From NCBI RefSeq assembly GCF_900156545.1, contig NZ_FTNW01000005.1:1-64000 (forward strand): a stretch of DNA of 64,000 nt, written 5' to 3'. The notes under the pieces were generated by a model that searched no databases, was not told where the DNA came from, and worked only from the letters and a program-made list of their open reading frames with translations. The first letter of the stretch is position 1; each line of letters starts with the position of its first letter. Source of the DNA: Aquipseudomonas alcaligenes. Its GTDB lineage: Bacteria > Pseudomonadota > Gammaproteobacteria > Pseudomonadales > Pseudomonadaceae. The position numbers and the translations under genes are program-made. Shown piece by piece: positions 43,743 through 56,988 of the stretch.

Positions 43743-45206
43743 ATGTCCGCCACGCCGCCGTTGCCCGTCGACCTTTCCGGCATCCGCCTCAGCGGGGCGG
43801 GGCTGGCGCGCCAGCTCTATCAGGGCCTGCGCGAACGCATCCTGGATGGGCGTCTGGCCGGCCGCAGCCGCTTGCCGGCCAGCCGCGACCTGGCCCGCGT
43901 ACTCGGGGTGTCGCGCAACACTGTCACCCGCGCGCTGGACCAGCTGTACGCCGAGGGTTACATCGAAGGCCGCGTCGGCGACGGCACCTACGTGGCCGAT
44001 GTCGCCGGGCTGCGCGCCACGCCCGTTCCGCCCGTGCAGGCCAGCCCCGCCAGCGCGGCGCTGGCCGTGTTGCACGAGCACCACCTGCCGCTGCCGCCCA
44101 CCGGTGCGCCGCGGGCCTTTCGCATCGGCGTGCCGGCCTATGACCTGTTCCCCTTCGAGACCTGGGCGCGGCTGCAGGCACGCTTCTGGCGCAAGCCCTC
44201 GGCGGCGCGCCTGGGCTACGGTGACCCGGCCGGCGATGCCACCCTGCGCGAGCTGGTCGCCGCCTACCTGCGCAGCAGTCGCGGGCTCAACTGCGACCCG
44301 GCGCAGATCGTCATCACCTGCGGCGCGCAGCAGGCCATCAGCCTGTGCGCCCAGCTGCTGGTGCAGCCCGGCGAGCGGGTGGCCGTCGAGAACCCCGGCT
44401 ACCGCGCCGCCGGCCATGCCTTTGCGGTGGCCGGCGCCGAACTGTGCGGCGTGGCGGTGGACGGCGACGGTCTCGACACCGCCGCGCTGCAGGCGCTCGG
44501 GGACTGCCGGCTGGCCTATGTCACACCCTCGCACCAGTACCCGACGGGCGTGACCCTTTCGCTGGCGCGGCGCCTGGAGTTGCTGGAATGGGCGCAGCGC
44601 CGGGACGGCTGGATCATCGAGGACGACTACGATGGCGAGTACCGCTACAGCGGTACGCCGCTGGCGCCCCTGGCGGCGCTGGACCGGCAGGGGCGGGTGC
44701 TGTACATCGGCACCTTCTGCAAGATCGCCTTTCCCGCCCTGCGTCTCGGCTACCTGGTGCTGCCACCCGCGCTGGCCGAGGCCTTCGCCCGGCGCCGGGC
44801 CATCGACATGCGCCATTCGGAGATCGGTACCCAGGCGGTGATGGCCGAGTTCATCGCCGCCGGCCATTTCCAGCGTCACGTGCGACGCATGCGCGCGGCG
44901 GCGCGGGCGCGCCGCGATGCCCTGTTGGCGCACTGGCCGCAGGCGATTCCCGGTTGCGCGCCCCTGCCCAGGGTGGAGGCTGGCCTGCACCTGTGCGTAC
45001 GGGTGGCGAGCATTGCCCGCGAGCGCGAGCTGGTCGCCGCCGCGCGGGCCGCCGGGGTGGAGATGAACCCTCTCAGCAGCTACTGGCTGGATGACAATGC
45101 GCTGCCGGTGGATGCCCGTGCCGGCCTGGTGCTGGGCTTTGCCGCCGTGCCCGAGGCGCAGATCGTCGAGGCCATCGCCGCGCTGCGTCGGGCCTGGGGG
45201 TTGTAG
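43743..45206 (+). CDS. MocR-family regulator (GntR HTH fused to aminotransferase-like domain)
   Basis: 487 residues. The GntR winged helix (about 15-85, LPASRDLARVLGVSRNTVTR) joins a class I aminotransferase-like domain (about 110-485). PLP lysine is in IGTFCKIAFPALRLGYL. ATG 43743 with GGAG 7 bases upstream is preferred over ATG 43731. MocR regulators sense PLP or amino acids and often control the divergent gene, here the PaiB-like and possibly the acetyltransferase genes. Confidence 0.87.
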   Translation: MSATPPLPVDLSGIRLSGAGLARQLYQGLRERILDGRLAGRSRLPASRDLARVLGVSRNTVTRALDQLYAEGYIEGRVGDGTYVADVAGLRATPVPPVQASPASAALAVLHEHHLPLPPTGAPRAFRIGVPAYDLFPFETWARLQARFWRKPSAARLGYGDPAGDATLRELVAAYLRSSRGLNCDPAQIVITCGAQQAISLCAQLLVQPGERVAVENPGYRAAGHAFAVAGAELCGVAVDGDGLDTAALQALGDCRLAYVTPSHQYPTGVTLSLARRLELLEWAQRRDGWIIEDDYDGEYRYSGTPLAPLAALDRQGRVLYIGTFCKIAFPALRLGYLVLPPALAEAFARRRAIDMRHSEIGTQAVMAEFIAAGHFQRHVRRMRAAARARRDALLAHWPQAIPGCAPLPRVEAGLHLCVRVASIARERELVAAARAAGVEMNPLSSYWLDDNALPVDARAGLVLGFAAVPEAQIVEAIAALRRAWGL

Positions 45207-45234
45207 CCCTCTCCCCCGTTAACGGGAGAGGGGA
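45207..45234. repeat. CCCTCTCCC/GGGAGAGGGG palindrome
   Basis: CCCTCTCCCCCGTTAACGGG followed by AGAGGGGA forms a near-perfect stem right after the MocR stop and could act as its transcript end. Confidence 0.65.
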
Positions 45235-45245
45235 GACAGCCGTCT

Positions 45246-45305
45246 GTAGCCCGGATGCAATCCGGGGATGCAGGCGATTCCGCTCCCGGATTGCATCCGG
45301 GCTAC
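45246..45305. repeat. REPIN-like doublet of GTAGCCCGGAT palindromes
   Basis: GTAGCCCGGATGCAATCCGG and the inverted CCGGATTGCATCCGGGCTAC, separated by about 20 bp, in the convergent gap between the MocR gene and aspA. Confidence 0.78.
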
Positions 45306-45340
45306 ATGGCGCCAGCGCAGAGGGGAGAAAACAGGCGGGC

Positions 45341-45370
45341 AAAAAAAGGGATGGCCGAGGCCATCCCTGA
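45341..45370 (-). terminator. Terminator of aspA
   Basis: Read leftward: TCAGGGATGGCCTCGGCCAT then CCCTTTTTTT, a perfect stem with T run, about 90 bases after the aspA stop. Confidence 0.85.
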
Positions 45371-45400
45371 GTGGTGAGGCTGGTGAGGCCTCGTCTATGA

Positions 45401-45453
45401 ACCGGGGTTGCGCCCAACCGGGTCGCGATCGACCGGGGTTGCGAGCAACCGGT
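45401..45453. repeat. Two tandem near-identical hairpins 3' of aspA
   Basis: ACCGGGGTTGCGCCCAACCG (45401-45420) and ACCGGGGTTGCGAGCAACCG (45432-45451) each fold with CCGGTTG-like arms, 31 bp apart. They lie between the aspA stop and its terminator. Confidence 0.55.
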
Positions 45454-45458
45454 GGGGA

Positions 45459-46886
<1,428 letters not shown>

Positions 46887-46982
46887 GATGGGTTTATTCT
46901 CGGGGTAATACGGCTTGGCGCCGCGATGCCCAATAATCTAGGCTTTGCGCCGTCCGTCGGCCAATGCTGTTAAACGCTATGC

Positions 46983-46999
46983 TATGCCGAATCGGCATA
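46983..46999. promoter_or_regulatory. Palindromic operator between aspA and the LysR gene
   Basis: TATGCCGA-A-TCGGCATA is a perfect 17-bp palindrome in the divergent promoter region, 71 bp upstream of the LysR start and 97 bp upstream of aspA. Probably bound by the LysR protein. Confidence 0.6.
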
Positions 47000-47069
47000 A
47001 TGTCGCCGTGACTCGGGTTGAATGTCGCGCGTGCATAATTTCAAACGAAATTGAGCGAAGAACCAGGCA

Positions 47070-47981
47070 ATGAATCTGGAAACCAAATGGCTGGAGGACT
47101 TCGTCGCCCTGGCCGCCACCCGCAGCTTTTCCCAGGCGGCCGAGAAGCGCTTCGTCACCCAGCCGGCCTTCAGTCGGCGCATCCGCAGCCTGGAAGGCGC
47201 GCTGGGGCTGACCCTGGTCAACCGCACCCGCACGCCGGTGGAGCTGACCGAGTCCGGCCAGCTGTTTCTGGTCACCGCACGCAGCATGGTCGAACAGCTC
47301 GGCGAGGTGGTGCGCCACCTGCACCACGTCGAGGGCCAGCAGGGCGAGGTGCTGCAGATCGCCGCGGCGCACTCGCTGACCCTCGGCTTCTTCCCGGAGT
47401 GGATCGGCCGCCTGCGCCGCGAGGGCCTGCCGCTGTCCACCCGGCTGGTGGCGACCAACGTCGGCGAGGCGGTGCATTCGCTGCGCGAAGGCAGCTGTGA
47501 CCTGATCCTCGCCTACTACGACCCGGACGCGGCCATGCAGCTGGCGCCGGACATCTTCCCCTCGCTGCACCTGGGCACCACCTCGATGCTGCCGGTGTGC
47601 GCAGTGAGCGAGGACGGCGCGCCGCTGTTCAACCTGGAGAGCGGCCAGACCGTGCCGCTGCTGGCCTACAGCGCCGGCGCCTTTCTCGGCCGCTCGGTGA
47701 ACCAGCTGCTGCGCCAGCGCGCCCTGCGTTCGACTACGGTGTACGAGACGGCCATGGCCGACAGCCTCAAGACCATGGCCCTGCAGGGCCTGGGCGTGGC
47801 CTGGGTGCCGCGCCTGTCGGTGACCATGGAGCTGGCTCGCGGCGAGCTGGCGGTGTGCGGTGGCGAGCAGTGGCAGGTGCCGCTGGAGATCCGCCTGTAC
47901 CGCTGCGTGCTGTCGCGCAAGGCGGCGGTGCGCCTGCTGTGGCGCAAGCTGGAGGCTGGGGTGGGTGGCGCTGAGGCATAA
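47070..47981 (+). CDS. LysR-family regulator divergent from aspA
   Basis: 303 residues. Helix-turn-helix near the N-terminus (LEDFVALAATRSFSQAAEKR then FVTQPAFSRRIRSLE) and a type 2 periplasmic-binding effector domain (about 90-295). Matches the PA5428 position. It probably regulates aspA and itself through the palindrome at 46983-46999. Confidence 0.88.
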   Translation: MNLETKWLEDFVALAATRSFSQAAEKRFVTQPAFSRRIRSLEGALGLTLVNRTRTPVELTESGQLFLVTARSMVEQLGEVVRHLHHVEGQQGEVLQIAAAHSLTLGFFPEWIGRLRREGLPLSTRLVATNVGEAVHSLREGSCDLILAYYDPDAAMQLAPDIFPSLHLGTTSMLPVCAVSEDGAPLFNLESGQTVPLLAYSAGAFLGRSVNQLLRQRALRSTTVYETAMADSLKTMALQGLGVAWVPRLSVTMELARGELAVCGGEQWQVPLEIRLYRCVLSRKAAVRLLWRKLEAGVGGAEA

Positions 47982-48058
47982 AGTCCGCCAATCGGGCTAG
48001 TAGCGCAGGGTGTTCTCGCCGAAGGCAGTACACCGAGGGGTCTAGTGCTGGTGCTCCT

Positions 48059-48126
48059 GTAGGGTGGATGTCGCCTTGCACATCCACCATGACGGCGCTC
48101 GGTGGATCGATGAAGCGCGATCCACC

Positions 48127-48130
<4 letters not shown>
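48059..48130. repeat. GTAGGGTGGAT-family palindromic repeat overlapping the aauR stop
   Basis: GTAGGGTGGATGTCGCCTTG, then CACATCCACC, and later GGTGGAT ... ATCCACCCTA form a REPIN-like doublet. Its right arm contains the aauR stop codon (48127-48129). Confidence 0.65.
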
Positions 48131-49447
<1,317 letters not shown>

Positions 49448-49455
<8 letters not shown>

Positions 49456-51316
49456 GGCGGGGCTCCTCCAGGGGCAGGGTGAGGACGAAGGCGGTGCCGC
49501 CTTCCTCCGGGTGGCGCACGGCCAGGCTGCCGGCGGCGGCGGCGGCGAGGCTGGCCGACAGGGTCAGGCCGAGGCCGAGGCCCTTCTCGCCGGGCTTGGT
49601 GGTGAAGAAGGGTTCGAACAGGTGGGCGCGCAGGTCCGGCGGGATGCCGGCGCCGCTGTCGCGCACTTCCAGCAGGTAGTCGGCGCCCTGCGCCGCGCCG
49701 CTCAGCCACAGCTCGCGGCGCGGCTGTTCGCGCAGGGCGTCGAGGGCGTTGCTCAGCAGGTTGACCAGGATCTGCTCCAGGCGGGTCTGGTCGATGGCCA
49801 GGCGCGCCTCGGCGAAGGCGCGGTGCAGGGTCGGGCGCTCCTGCTCAATGCGGCTGTGCAGGAGGAACAGCGCGGCGTCCACCGCCTGCTCCAGGCTGGC
49901 CTGGCCCTGGTCGCCACCGCGCCGGGCGAAGGCGCGCAGGCTGGCGGTGATGCGGCCCATGCGGTCGACCAGTTCGCCGATGGCCTGCAGGTTGCTGCCG
50001 GCGGTGTCCAGCGCGCCGCGTTCGAGGAAGCGCGCGGCGTTCGCCGACAGGGTGCGCAACGCCGCCAGCGGCTGGTTCAGCTCGTGGGCGATGCTGGTCG
50101 ACATCTGCCCGATCACCGCCAGTTTGCCGGCCTGCACCAGGCCGTCCTGGGCCTGGCGCAGGGTGGCTTCGGTCTGCTGGCGCTCGCGCACTTCGTCCTG
50201 CAGCAGGCGGTTGCTGGCGGACAGGTCGAGTGTGCGCTCGGCGATCTTGCGTTCCAGGTCGGCGTTTGCCGCCTGCAGCGCCTCGCGCGCCGCCAGGCGG
50301 GTGGCGATCACCTTGCGCCGCTGGTTCAGCGCCAGGCCGCCGAAGATCAGCAGGGCGCAGGCCACGCCGGCCAGCAGGCCGTGGCTGACGGCGGCGCGGC
50401 GCTGCTCGGCCAGCGGCGTGAGCAGGGTCAGGTGCCAGGGCGTATCGGCCAGGGCGCGGGTTTGTTGCAGGTAGTCCAGCGGCTGGCCGTCAGGACCGCG
50501 CAGGCGCACTTCCTCGAGGCCGTCGCCCAGCGCGCGGCGCGCCAGCGGTTGCAGTTCTTCCAGCGCCGCCCAGTGGTATTGCAGGCTGCGCGCCAGGCGC
50601 TCGCGGGTGGCGTCGTCCAGCGGGCGCACGGCCTTGAGCCGGCGTTTCGGGTCGCTGGAGAGGATGATGATGCCGTTCTCGTCGCTGACGTAGGCTTCCA
50701 CGCGGGCGTCGGCCCAGCGTTTCTCCAGGGCGTCGAGGCGCACCTTGACCACCGCCACGCCGATTACCCGGCCATTGCCGCGCAGGCCGTGGGCCAGGTA
50801 GTAGCCGGGCTCGCCGGTGGTGCTGCCGATGCCGTAGAAGCGCCCCGGTTCACCGCGCACGGCCTGCTTGTAGTAGTCGCGGAACGACAGGTCCTCGCCC
50901 AGGTAGCTGTCCGGCTGGCTCCAGTTGCTGGTGGCGACCACCCGGCCGTCGAGGTCGAGCACGTACACCGCCAGGCTGCCGGCACGGCGGTTGAGGCCTT
51001 CGAGGTGATCGTTGAGGCGCTGCCGGCGGTAGCGGCCGGGGGTCAGCAGCAGGCGGCTGACGCTGCTTTCCAGCTCCAGCAGGCTGGGCAGGTAGGTGTA
51101 CTTGCCGATCTCGCTTTCCACTGCGCGGGCGTTGAGCTCCAGCTGGCGCTCGCCGCCTTCGGCCAGGTCACGGATGCCGGCCGCCTCGCTGAGGCGGTAG
51201 CCGGCGTAGCCGCAGCCGAGCACCAGGGCGATGCCCAGCAGGGTCAGCAGGAACTGGCGGAACAGGCGTGGCTTCACGGCAAGCACAGGCGGGACGCTGG
51301 GGGAGGGGCATTGCAT
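49448..51316 (-). CDS. aauS: Sensor histidine kinase AauS (DctB-like)
   Basis: 622 residues. An N-terminal membrane helix (about 18-40), a periplasmic dCache-type sensor domain (to about 290, with SFRDYYKQAVRGEPGRFYGI), a second helix (about 300-322), a coiled coil, then the kinase core: H box MSTSIAHELNQPLAALRTLS, N box LVNLLSNALDAL, G boxes DSGAGIPPD and KGLGLGLTLS. ATG 51316 is chosen, with ATG 51370 as an alternative. Senses glutamate/aspartate by analogy and phosphorylates AauR. Confidence 0.88.
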
Positions 51317-51493
51317 CACAGTCGTCCGGGGCTGGGTAGGGAGAGGGGGAGGTGCCGATGAGTCCCTCACCCTGCGCGGGCCGCCCCGGCCCCTCTGGGC
51401 TCGCCACGTCCCTGTGGCTCGGCCTGCGGCCAGCTGGCGCTGCCCAAATCGGCTTTCCTGCCGATTTGTCCGAGGGGAGAGGGGAGGTTTCGC

Positions 51494-52224
<731 letters not shown>

Positions 52225-52228
<4 letters not shown>

Positions 52229-52890
52229 ACGGCTAACCTTTTCTGCAGGAGCTTGACCAGCTGTGAGGCGGCGAAGCTGATGGTGAAGTACATGAGGCCG
52301 GCGAAGATCAGGAACTCGTGCGGCTGGCCGAGGATGTCGCCGCGCGAGCGGGCGGCGTTGAGGAAGTCCATCAGGCCCACGGTGTAGACCAGCGAGGTGT
52401 CCTGGAACAGGATGATGCTCTGCTGCAGCAGCAGCGGCGTCATCTTGCGGAAGGCCTGCGGCAGGATGATCAGGCGCATGCTCTGCGCATAGGTCATGCC
52501 CAGCGCGGAGGCGGCGCCCATCTGGCCCTTGGGAATGGCCTGGATGCCGGCGCGGACGATCTCGCAGAAGTAGGCCGCCTCGAACATCACGAAGGCCACC
52601 AGGCACGAGGTGAAGGCGCCCACCGGGGTGTCCTCGCCGGTGATCCAGCGCAGGATGAAGGGCACCGCGAAGTAGAACCAGGTGATCACCAGCAGCAGCG
52701 GGATGGAGCGGAAGTAGTTGACGTAGGTGGCGGCGGCATTGGCCAGCAGGCGGTTGTGCGACAGCCGTGCGATGGCCAGCAGGGTGCCCAGCACCACGCC
52801 GCCGAGCACGCCCAGCACCATCAGCTGCAGGGTCATCAGCATGCCGTTCCACAGGCCCGGCAGGGCCGGGACGATAGCGCTGAAATCCAT
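52225..52890 (-). CDS. aatM: Glutamate/aspartate ABC transporter permease
   Basis: 221 residues, GltK-type permease with about five helices and the EAA loop [19 protein letters not shown]. The start [16 protein letters not shown] overlaps the aatQ stop in a TAATG arrangement. It pairs with AatQ. Confidence 0.9.
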
Positions 52891-53636
52891 TATTTGCCTC
52901 CCACCGCGATCAGGCCGGGCACCGCGACCTTCTTCTCGATCAGGCGCATCAGCAGCATCAGGCTCATGTTCAGGGTGAAGTAGATCAGCGTGGCCAGGGT
53001 GAAGGCCTCGAACAGGTTGGCGCTGAATTCGGCGGTCTGCTTGGTCTGCGCCAGCAGCTCCATGAGGCCGATCAGCGAGGCCACCGAGGAGTTCTTGAAG
53101 ATGTTGAGGAACTCGCTGGTCAGCGGCGGAATGATGATGCGGAACGCCTGCGGCAGCAGGACGTTGGCGTAGATCTGCGGCAGGCTGAAGCCCAGCGCGT
53201 GGCCGGCGGCCAGTTGGCCCTTGGGCAGCGCCTGGATGCCGGTGCGCACCTGCTCGCAGACGCGCGCGGCGGTGAACAGGCCGAGGCACACGATCACGCT
53301 GATGAAGGCCGAGGTGGCCGGGTTGAGGTCCTGCTTGAACCACATTTCCAGCGGTTCGGGCAGCAGGTCCGGCACCAGGAAGTACCAGAGGAACAGCTGT
53401 ACCAGCAGCGGCACGTTGCGGAACAGCTCCACGTAGCAGGTGGCGAAGCCGCTGATCCAGCGGTTCGGCACGGTGCGCATCACGCCGAGCAGCGAGCCCA
53501 GCAGCAGGGCGATCAGCCAGCCGGCCAGGGCGATGGCGATGGTCCAGCCCAGGCCGGTGACGAACCAGTCCAGGTAGATCTCGTTGCCGATGCCGGTGGA
53601 CTTGAAGAACACGCCCCAGTCCCAGTTGTAATTCAT
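52890..53636 (-). CDS. aatQ: Glutamate/aspartate ABC transporter permease
   Basis: 248 residues, GltJ-type. Start [19 protein letters not shown] is characteristic; the EAA loop is [19 protein letters not shown]. It follows aatJ after about 190 bp containing a palindromic repeat, a common place to lower transporter-core expression relative to the binding protein. Confidence 0.9.
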   Translation of the reverse strand: MNYNWDWGVFFKSTGIGNEIYLDWFVTGLGWTIAIALAGWLIALLLGSLLGVMRTVPNRWISGFATCYVELFRNVPLLVQLFLWYFLVPDLLPEPLEMWFKQDLNPATSAFISVIVCLGLFTAARVCEQVRTGIQALPKGQLAAGHALGFSLPQIYANVLLPQAFRIIIPPLTSEFLNIFKNSSVASLIGLMELLAQTKQTAEFSANLFEAFTLATLIYFTLNMSLMLLMRLIEKKVAVPGLIAVGGK

Positions 53637-53780
53637 CTTGGCTACCCACGATCAGGGCGGACAGGAGCCGGGGCCGACACGGTCCCCCGCCGCGGTTGGC
53701 GACGGTGCTCCTGTCCTAATTTGCAGAGGTGAGGCGGCGCCACTCTCGTGAAGTGGCGCCGTACCAACAGGCGGCTTCCT

Positions 53781-53810
53781 GCTCCCTCTCCCCTGAGGGG
53801 AGAGGGAGCC
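53781..53810. repeat. CTCCCTCTCCCC/GGGGAGAGGGAG palindrome between aatJ and aatQ
   Basis: A 12-bp perfect stem with a TGA loop, just after the aatJ stop at 53828. It may stabilise aatJ mRNA. Confidence 0.7.
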
Positions 53811-53827
53811 AGTCCCCGCAGCCGCGC

Positions 53828-54742
53828 TTAGAGTTGCTCGGCGGCCTTGTCGGTCGGGTTGGCGACCAGCTTCTTCAGCTCGTCGCTCATCGGGAAGTTC
53901 AGGTTGAGGCCCTTCGGCGGGACCGGGTTGAGGAACCACTTGTCGTAGATGGCGTTGACTTCGCCGGACTTGAAGGTGGCGATCAGCGCCTCGTCGACCA
54001 CTGCCTTGAACGCCGGGTCACCCTTGCGCACCATGCAGCCGTAGATCTCGTAGGACTGCGGGGTGCCGACCACGTGCCAGTCGGCCGGCTTCTTGGCCTT
54101 GGCCATTTCGCCGGCGAGCAGGGCGTCGTCCATCATGAAGGCCACGGCGCGGCCGGATTCCAGCATCAGGAAGGACTCGCCGTGGTCCTTGGCCGAGATG
54201 ATGTTCATGCCCATCTGCTTCTCGGCGTTCATTGCCTTGAGCAGGCGCTCGGAGGTGGTGCCGGCGGTGGTCACCACGTTCTTGCCCTTGAGGTCGGGGA
54301 AGTCGGCGATGCCGGAAGTGGTCTTGGTCAGCAGGCGGGTGCCCACCTCGAAGATGCCGACGGAGAAGTCGACTTGCTGCTGGCGCTCGACGTTGTTGGT
54401 GGTGGAGCCGCACTCCAGGTCCACGGTGCCGTTCTGTACCAGCGGGATGCGGGTCTGCGAGGTCACCAGGTTGTAGCGTACCTTGAGGTCGGGCATGCCC
54501 AGCTTCTGCTTGATCGCCTCGACCGCCTTCAGTTGCAGGTCATGCGAGTAGCCTTCCGGCTGCTGCGGGTCGCTGCCGAAGTAGGAGAAGGGAATGGAGG
54601 AGTCGCGATGGCCGAGGACGATGGTGCCGCTGTCCTTGATCTTCTTCAGGGTGCCGGTCAGTTCCTCGGCCAGGGCCGGGGCGCTGCACAGGCTGGCGGC
54701 CAGGGCGAAGCCGATGGCGCGGGAGAGAGTGCTCTTGGTCAT
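53828..54742 (-). CDS. aatJ: Glutamate/aspartate periplasmic binding protein
   Basis: 304 residues. Signal peptide MTKSTLSRAIGFALAASLCS with cleavage near APALA-EEL. GltI-type binding protein with DSSIPFSYFGSDPQQPEGYS and DLECGSTTNNVERQQQVDFS. Start at 54742 is preferred over 54769 because it begins with a proper signal sequence. It is expressed from a sigma-54 promoter at 54808-54823. Confidence 0.9.
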   Translation of the reverse strand: MTKSTLSRAIGFALAASLCSAPALAEELTGTLKKIKDSGTIVLGHRDSSIPFSYFGSDPQQPEGYSHDLQLKAVEAIKQKLGMPDLKVRYNLVTSQTRIPLVQNGTVDLECGSTTNNVERQQQVDFSVGIFEVGTRLLTKTTSGIADFPDLKGKNVVTTAGTTSERLLKAMNAEKQMGMNIISAKDHGESFLMLESGRAVAFMMDDALLAGEMAKAKKPADWHVVGTPQSYEIYGCMVRKGDPAFKAVVDEALIATFKSGEVNAIYDKWFLNPVPPKGLNLNFPMSDELKKLVANPTDKAAEQL

Positions 54743-54807
54743 GCTGATTCTCGCTGTTGTTGTTGTCATTGGGCGGATGGGTGCGGACCATCCCTGCGAG
54801 GACCTAG

Positions 54808-54823
54808 AGCAGGTACTGTGCCA
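54808..54823 (-). promoter_or_regulatory. Sigma-54 (-24/-12) promoter of aatJQMP
   Basis: On the minus strand TGGCAC-AGTAC-CTGCT matches TGGCAC-N5-TTGCW with one substitution. It lies 66 bp upstream of the aatJ ATG. Confidence 0.75.
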
Positions 54824-54900
54824 GGCGCTTTACTCCTGTTTAAGTTATTGAAATTAAAGAATTAATTATCGGATGGCGAGGGCTGCGCCAGCGCGGTGCG

Positions 54901-54914
54901 TTCGGTGGGGCGAA
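54901..54914. promoter_or_regulatory. Probable AauR upstream activator site, weaker copy
   Basis: TTCGGTGGGGCGAA matches TTCGG-N4-CCGAA with one mismatch, about 80 bp upstream of the -24 element. Confidence 0.55.
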
Positions 54915-54931
54915 CGGCGGCGCGGCGGGCG

Positions 54932-54945
54932 TTCGGAATTCCGAA
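54932..54945. promoter_or_regulatory. Probable AauR upstream activator site
   Basis: TTCGGAATTCCGAA is a perfect match to the TTCGG-N4-CCGAA motif reported for AauR in Pseudomonas, and a perfect 14-bp palindrome. It lies about 110 bp upstream of the -24 element, a typical enhancer distance. Confidence 0.7.
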
Positions 54946-54977
54946 TGGAAGTGCCCCGTCGATGGCGGGGCGGGGGA

Positions 54978-55772
54978 TCAGCGGTTGCGCAGGAAGGCGT
55001 TGATGAACTCGCCCTGGTTGGGCGCGTCCTGCTCGGTGCTGAAGAAGATCCTGCCATCCTTCTCGCGCAGCTTCATGGCCGTGTCGAAGCGGCACTCAAC
55101 GACCCTGATGGCAATGGCCTGCGCCTTGAAGTCGGCATCGCTCTCACACAGGTTGGCCATCTGGTTGACCACCTCGCCGCAATAGCCGGCGATGCTCAGG
55201 GCCTTCATTTTCTCGTCGTCGATGGCGTTCCACTCCACCTGGGTCTGCAGCGGTACGTCGCAGGCTTCGCTGGCTTCCTCATCGAGTTCCTTGAGCAGGC
55301 GTTTGTTGGTCTGCAGGTGCTTGGTGCGGTCGAAGCGGGCCAGCTTTTCCTGCAGGCCCTGGCTCTGCTGCTGTTCGTACAGGGCCAGCAGTTCGGCCGG
55401 CTTGGCCCTCTTGCTCAGCGCCTCGTCGAAGGTCAGCGGGAAGCCGGAGGTCTCCGGCAGGTACAGCTGGTAGCTCTCGCCGTCCCAGCCCTGGCGCTTG
55501 AGCAGCATGTTGTAGCGGCCACCGTCGAGGGTGGTGCTGTAGTCGCGCTCCTGGTTGCCGCGTTCCTCGACCTCGGTGAGGAACACCACCGAGTCCAGCG
55601 GGTGGTTGAGGCCCTTGACCTGCAACAGCGCCTGCCGGCCGTCGGCGCTGGGCGCGAGCGTCACCATCACGCCCATGCCGGTATCGAACACCTGGGGGTA
55701 CTTCGCCAGTTCGAGGGCCTGGGCCTGGGTGGCCAGCAGCAGGGCAACGGCAAAAAGAGTGGGCTTGCGCAT
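54978..55772 (-). CDS. Exported protein of unknown function
   Basis: 264 residues with signal peptide MRKPTLFAVALLLATQAQA and start at ATG 55772. Mature part begins LELAKYPQVFDTGMGVMVTL. There are cysteines in ACDVPL, GYCGEVV, NLCESD and VVECRFD; helical, charged C-terminal half. Family not recognised. It is monocistronic, upstream of the aat regulatory region on the same strand. Confidence 0.7.
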   Translation of the reverse strand: MRKPTLFAVALLLATQAQALELAKYPQVFDTGMGVMVTLAPSADGRQALLQVKGLNHPLDSVVFLTEVEERGNQERDYSTTLDGGRYNMLLKRQGWDGESYQLYLPETSGFPLTFDEALSKRAKPAELLALYEQQQSQGLQEKLARFDRTKHLQTNKRLLKELDEEASEACDVPLQTQVEWNAIDDEKMKALSIAGYCGEVVNQMANLCESDADFKAQAIAIRVVECRFDTAMKLREKDGRIFFSTEQDAPNQGEFINAFLRNR

Positions 55773-55840
55773 GACAACATCCTTGTCCAATGAAAGAGCC
55801 GCCAGCATAGCCAATGCCCGCGGCCCGGTCTGTGCGCCGG

Positions 55841-56863
55841 CTAGAACTCCAGCACCATGCGCCCCTCGATGCGCCCGGCGCGCAGGTCGCCGAAGATGCC
55901 GTTGATCTGCTCCAGGCGGCCGCGCTGGATAGTGGCCTGGACCTGGCCCTCGGCGGCGAAGTCCAGCGCCTCCTGCAGGTCGGCGCGGGTGCCGACGATG
56001 GAGCCGGTGATATGGATGGCCTTGAGCACCACGTCGAAGATCGGCGTCGGGAAGTCGCCCGGCGGCAGCCCCACCAGCGCCACCGTGCCGCGCCGACGCA
56101 CCATGCCGATGGCCTGGCCGAAGGCGCGGGTAGACACGGCGGTGACCAGCACGCCGTGGGCCCCGCCGATTTCCTCCTGCAGCACGGCGGCCGGGTCCTG
56201 GTCACGCGCGTTTACCGTCAGGCTGGCGCCCAGGCGCCGCGCCAGGCGCAGCTTGGCGTCGTCCACGTCGACCGCCGCCACGTGCAGGCCCATGGCGCGC
56301 GCATACTGGATGGCCACATGGCCCAGCCCGCCGATGCCGGAGATGGCCACCCACTGCCCGGGGCGGGCGCGGGTCTCCTTGAGGCCCTTGTACACCGTGA
56401 CACCGGCACAGAGGATCGGCGCGATCTCGGCGAAGCCGACGCTCGGCGGCAGGATGCCGACATAGTTCGGGTCGGCCAGCACGTATTCGGCGTAGCCACC
56501 GTTGATCGAGTAGCCGGTGTTCTGCTGGCTCTCGCAGAGGGTTTCCCAGCCGGTCAGGCAGTGCTCGCAGCAGCCGCAGGCGCTGTACAGCCAGGGCACG
56601 CCGACCCGGTCGCCTTCCTTGACCCGCGTCACCCCGGCGCCGACCGCCGCTACATGGCCGACGCCTTCGTGGCCGGGGATGAACGGCAGCGTCGGCTTCA
56701 CCGGCCAGTCGCCGTCCGCCGCGTGCAGGTCGGTGTGGCAGACGCCGCTGGCGGCGATCTTCACCAGGATCTGCCCGGGGCCGGGCAGCGGCACGCGTAC
56801 CTCTTCCAGGCGCAGGGGTTCGCCGAAGGCGTGTACCACGGCGGCTTGCATCGTTCTGTCCAT
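55841..56863 (-). CDS. adhA: Zinc-dependent alcohol dehydrogenase
   Basis: 340 residues. Catalytic zinc site: Cys in SGVCHTDLH and His/Glu in PGHEGVGHV. Structural zinc: the four cysteines of [18 protein letters not shown]-binding [17 protein letters not shown]. Matches Pseudomonas AdhA (PA5427 position, next to purE). Start ATG 56863 with GAGGAGCC upstream; a shorter start at 56851 is possible. Confidence 0.9.
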   Translation of the reverse strand: MDRTMQAAVVHAFGEPLRLEEVRVPLPGPGQILVKIAASGVCHTDLHAADGDWPVKPTLPFIPGHEGVGHVAAVGAGVTRVKEGDRVGVPWLYSACGCCEHCLTGWETLCESQQNTGYSINGGYAEYVLADPNYVGILPPSVGFAEIAPILCAGVTVYKGLKETRARPGQWVAISGIGGLGHVAIQYARAMGLHVAAVDVDDAKLRLARRLGASLTVNARDQDPAAVLQEEIGGAHGVLVTAVSTRAFGQAIGMVRRRGTVALVGLPPGDFPTPIFDVVLKAIHITGSIVGTRADLQEALDFAAEGQVQATIQRGRLEQINGIFGDLRAGRIEGRMVLEF

Positions 56864-56988
56864 GACCGGCTCCTCGGGCGCGACGGAGTAAACAGTCTGG
56901 CCCCGCTGCGCCAGGGCGCATTGAGCTGGGACAAGAAAACCGCAGGAGCAGGGCGCGCGGAGCAACCGCCGGGCGGCGGCGCGGAGCG

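Noticed and set aside
51371..51493. A short gene between aatP and aauS
   Set aside because: Frames here are GC-biased remnants around a partial GGGAGAGGGG repeat with no start signal.
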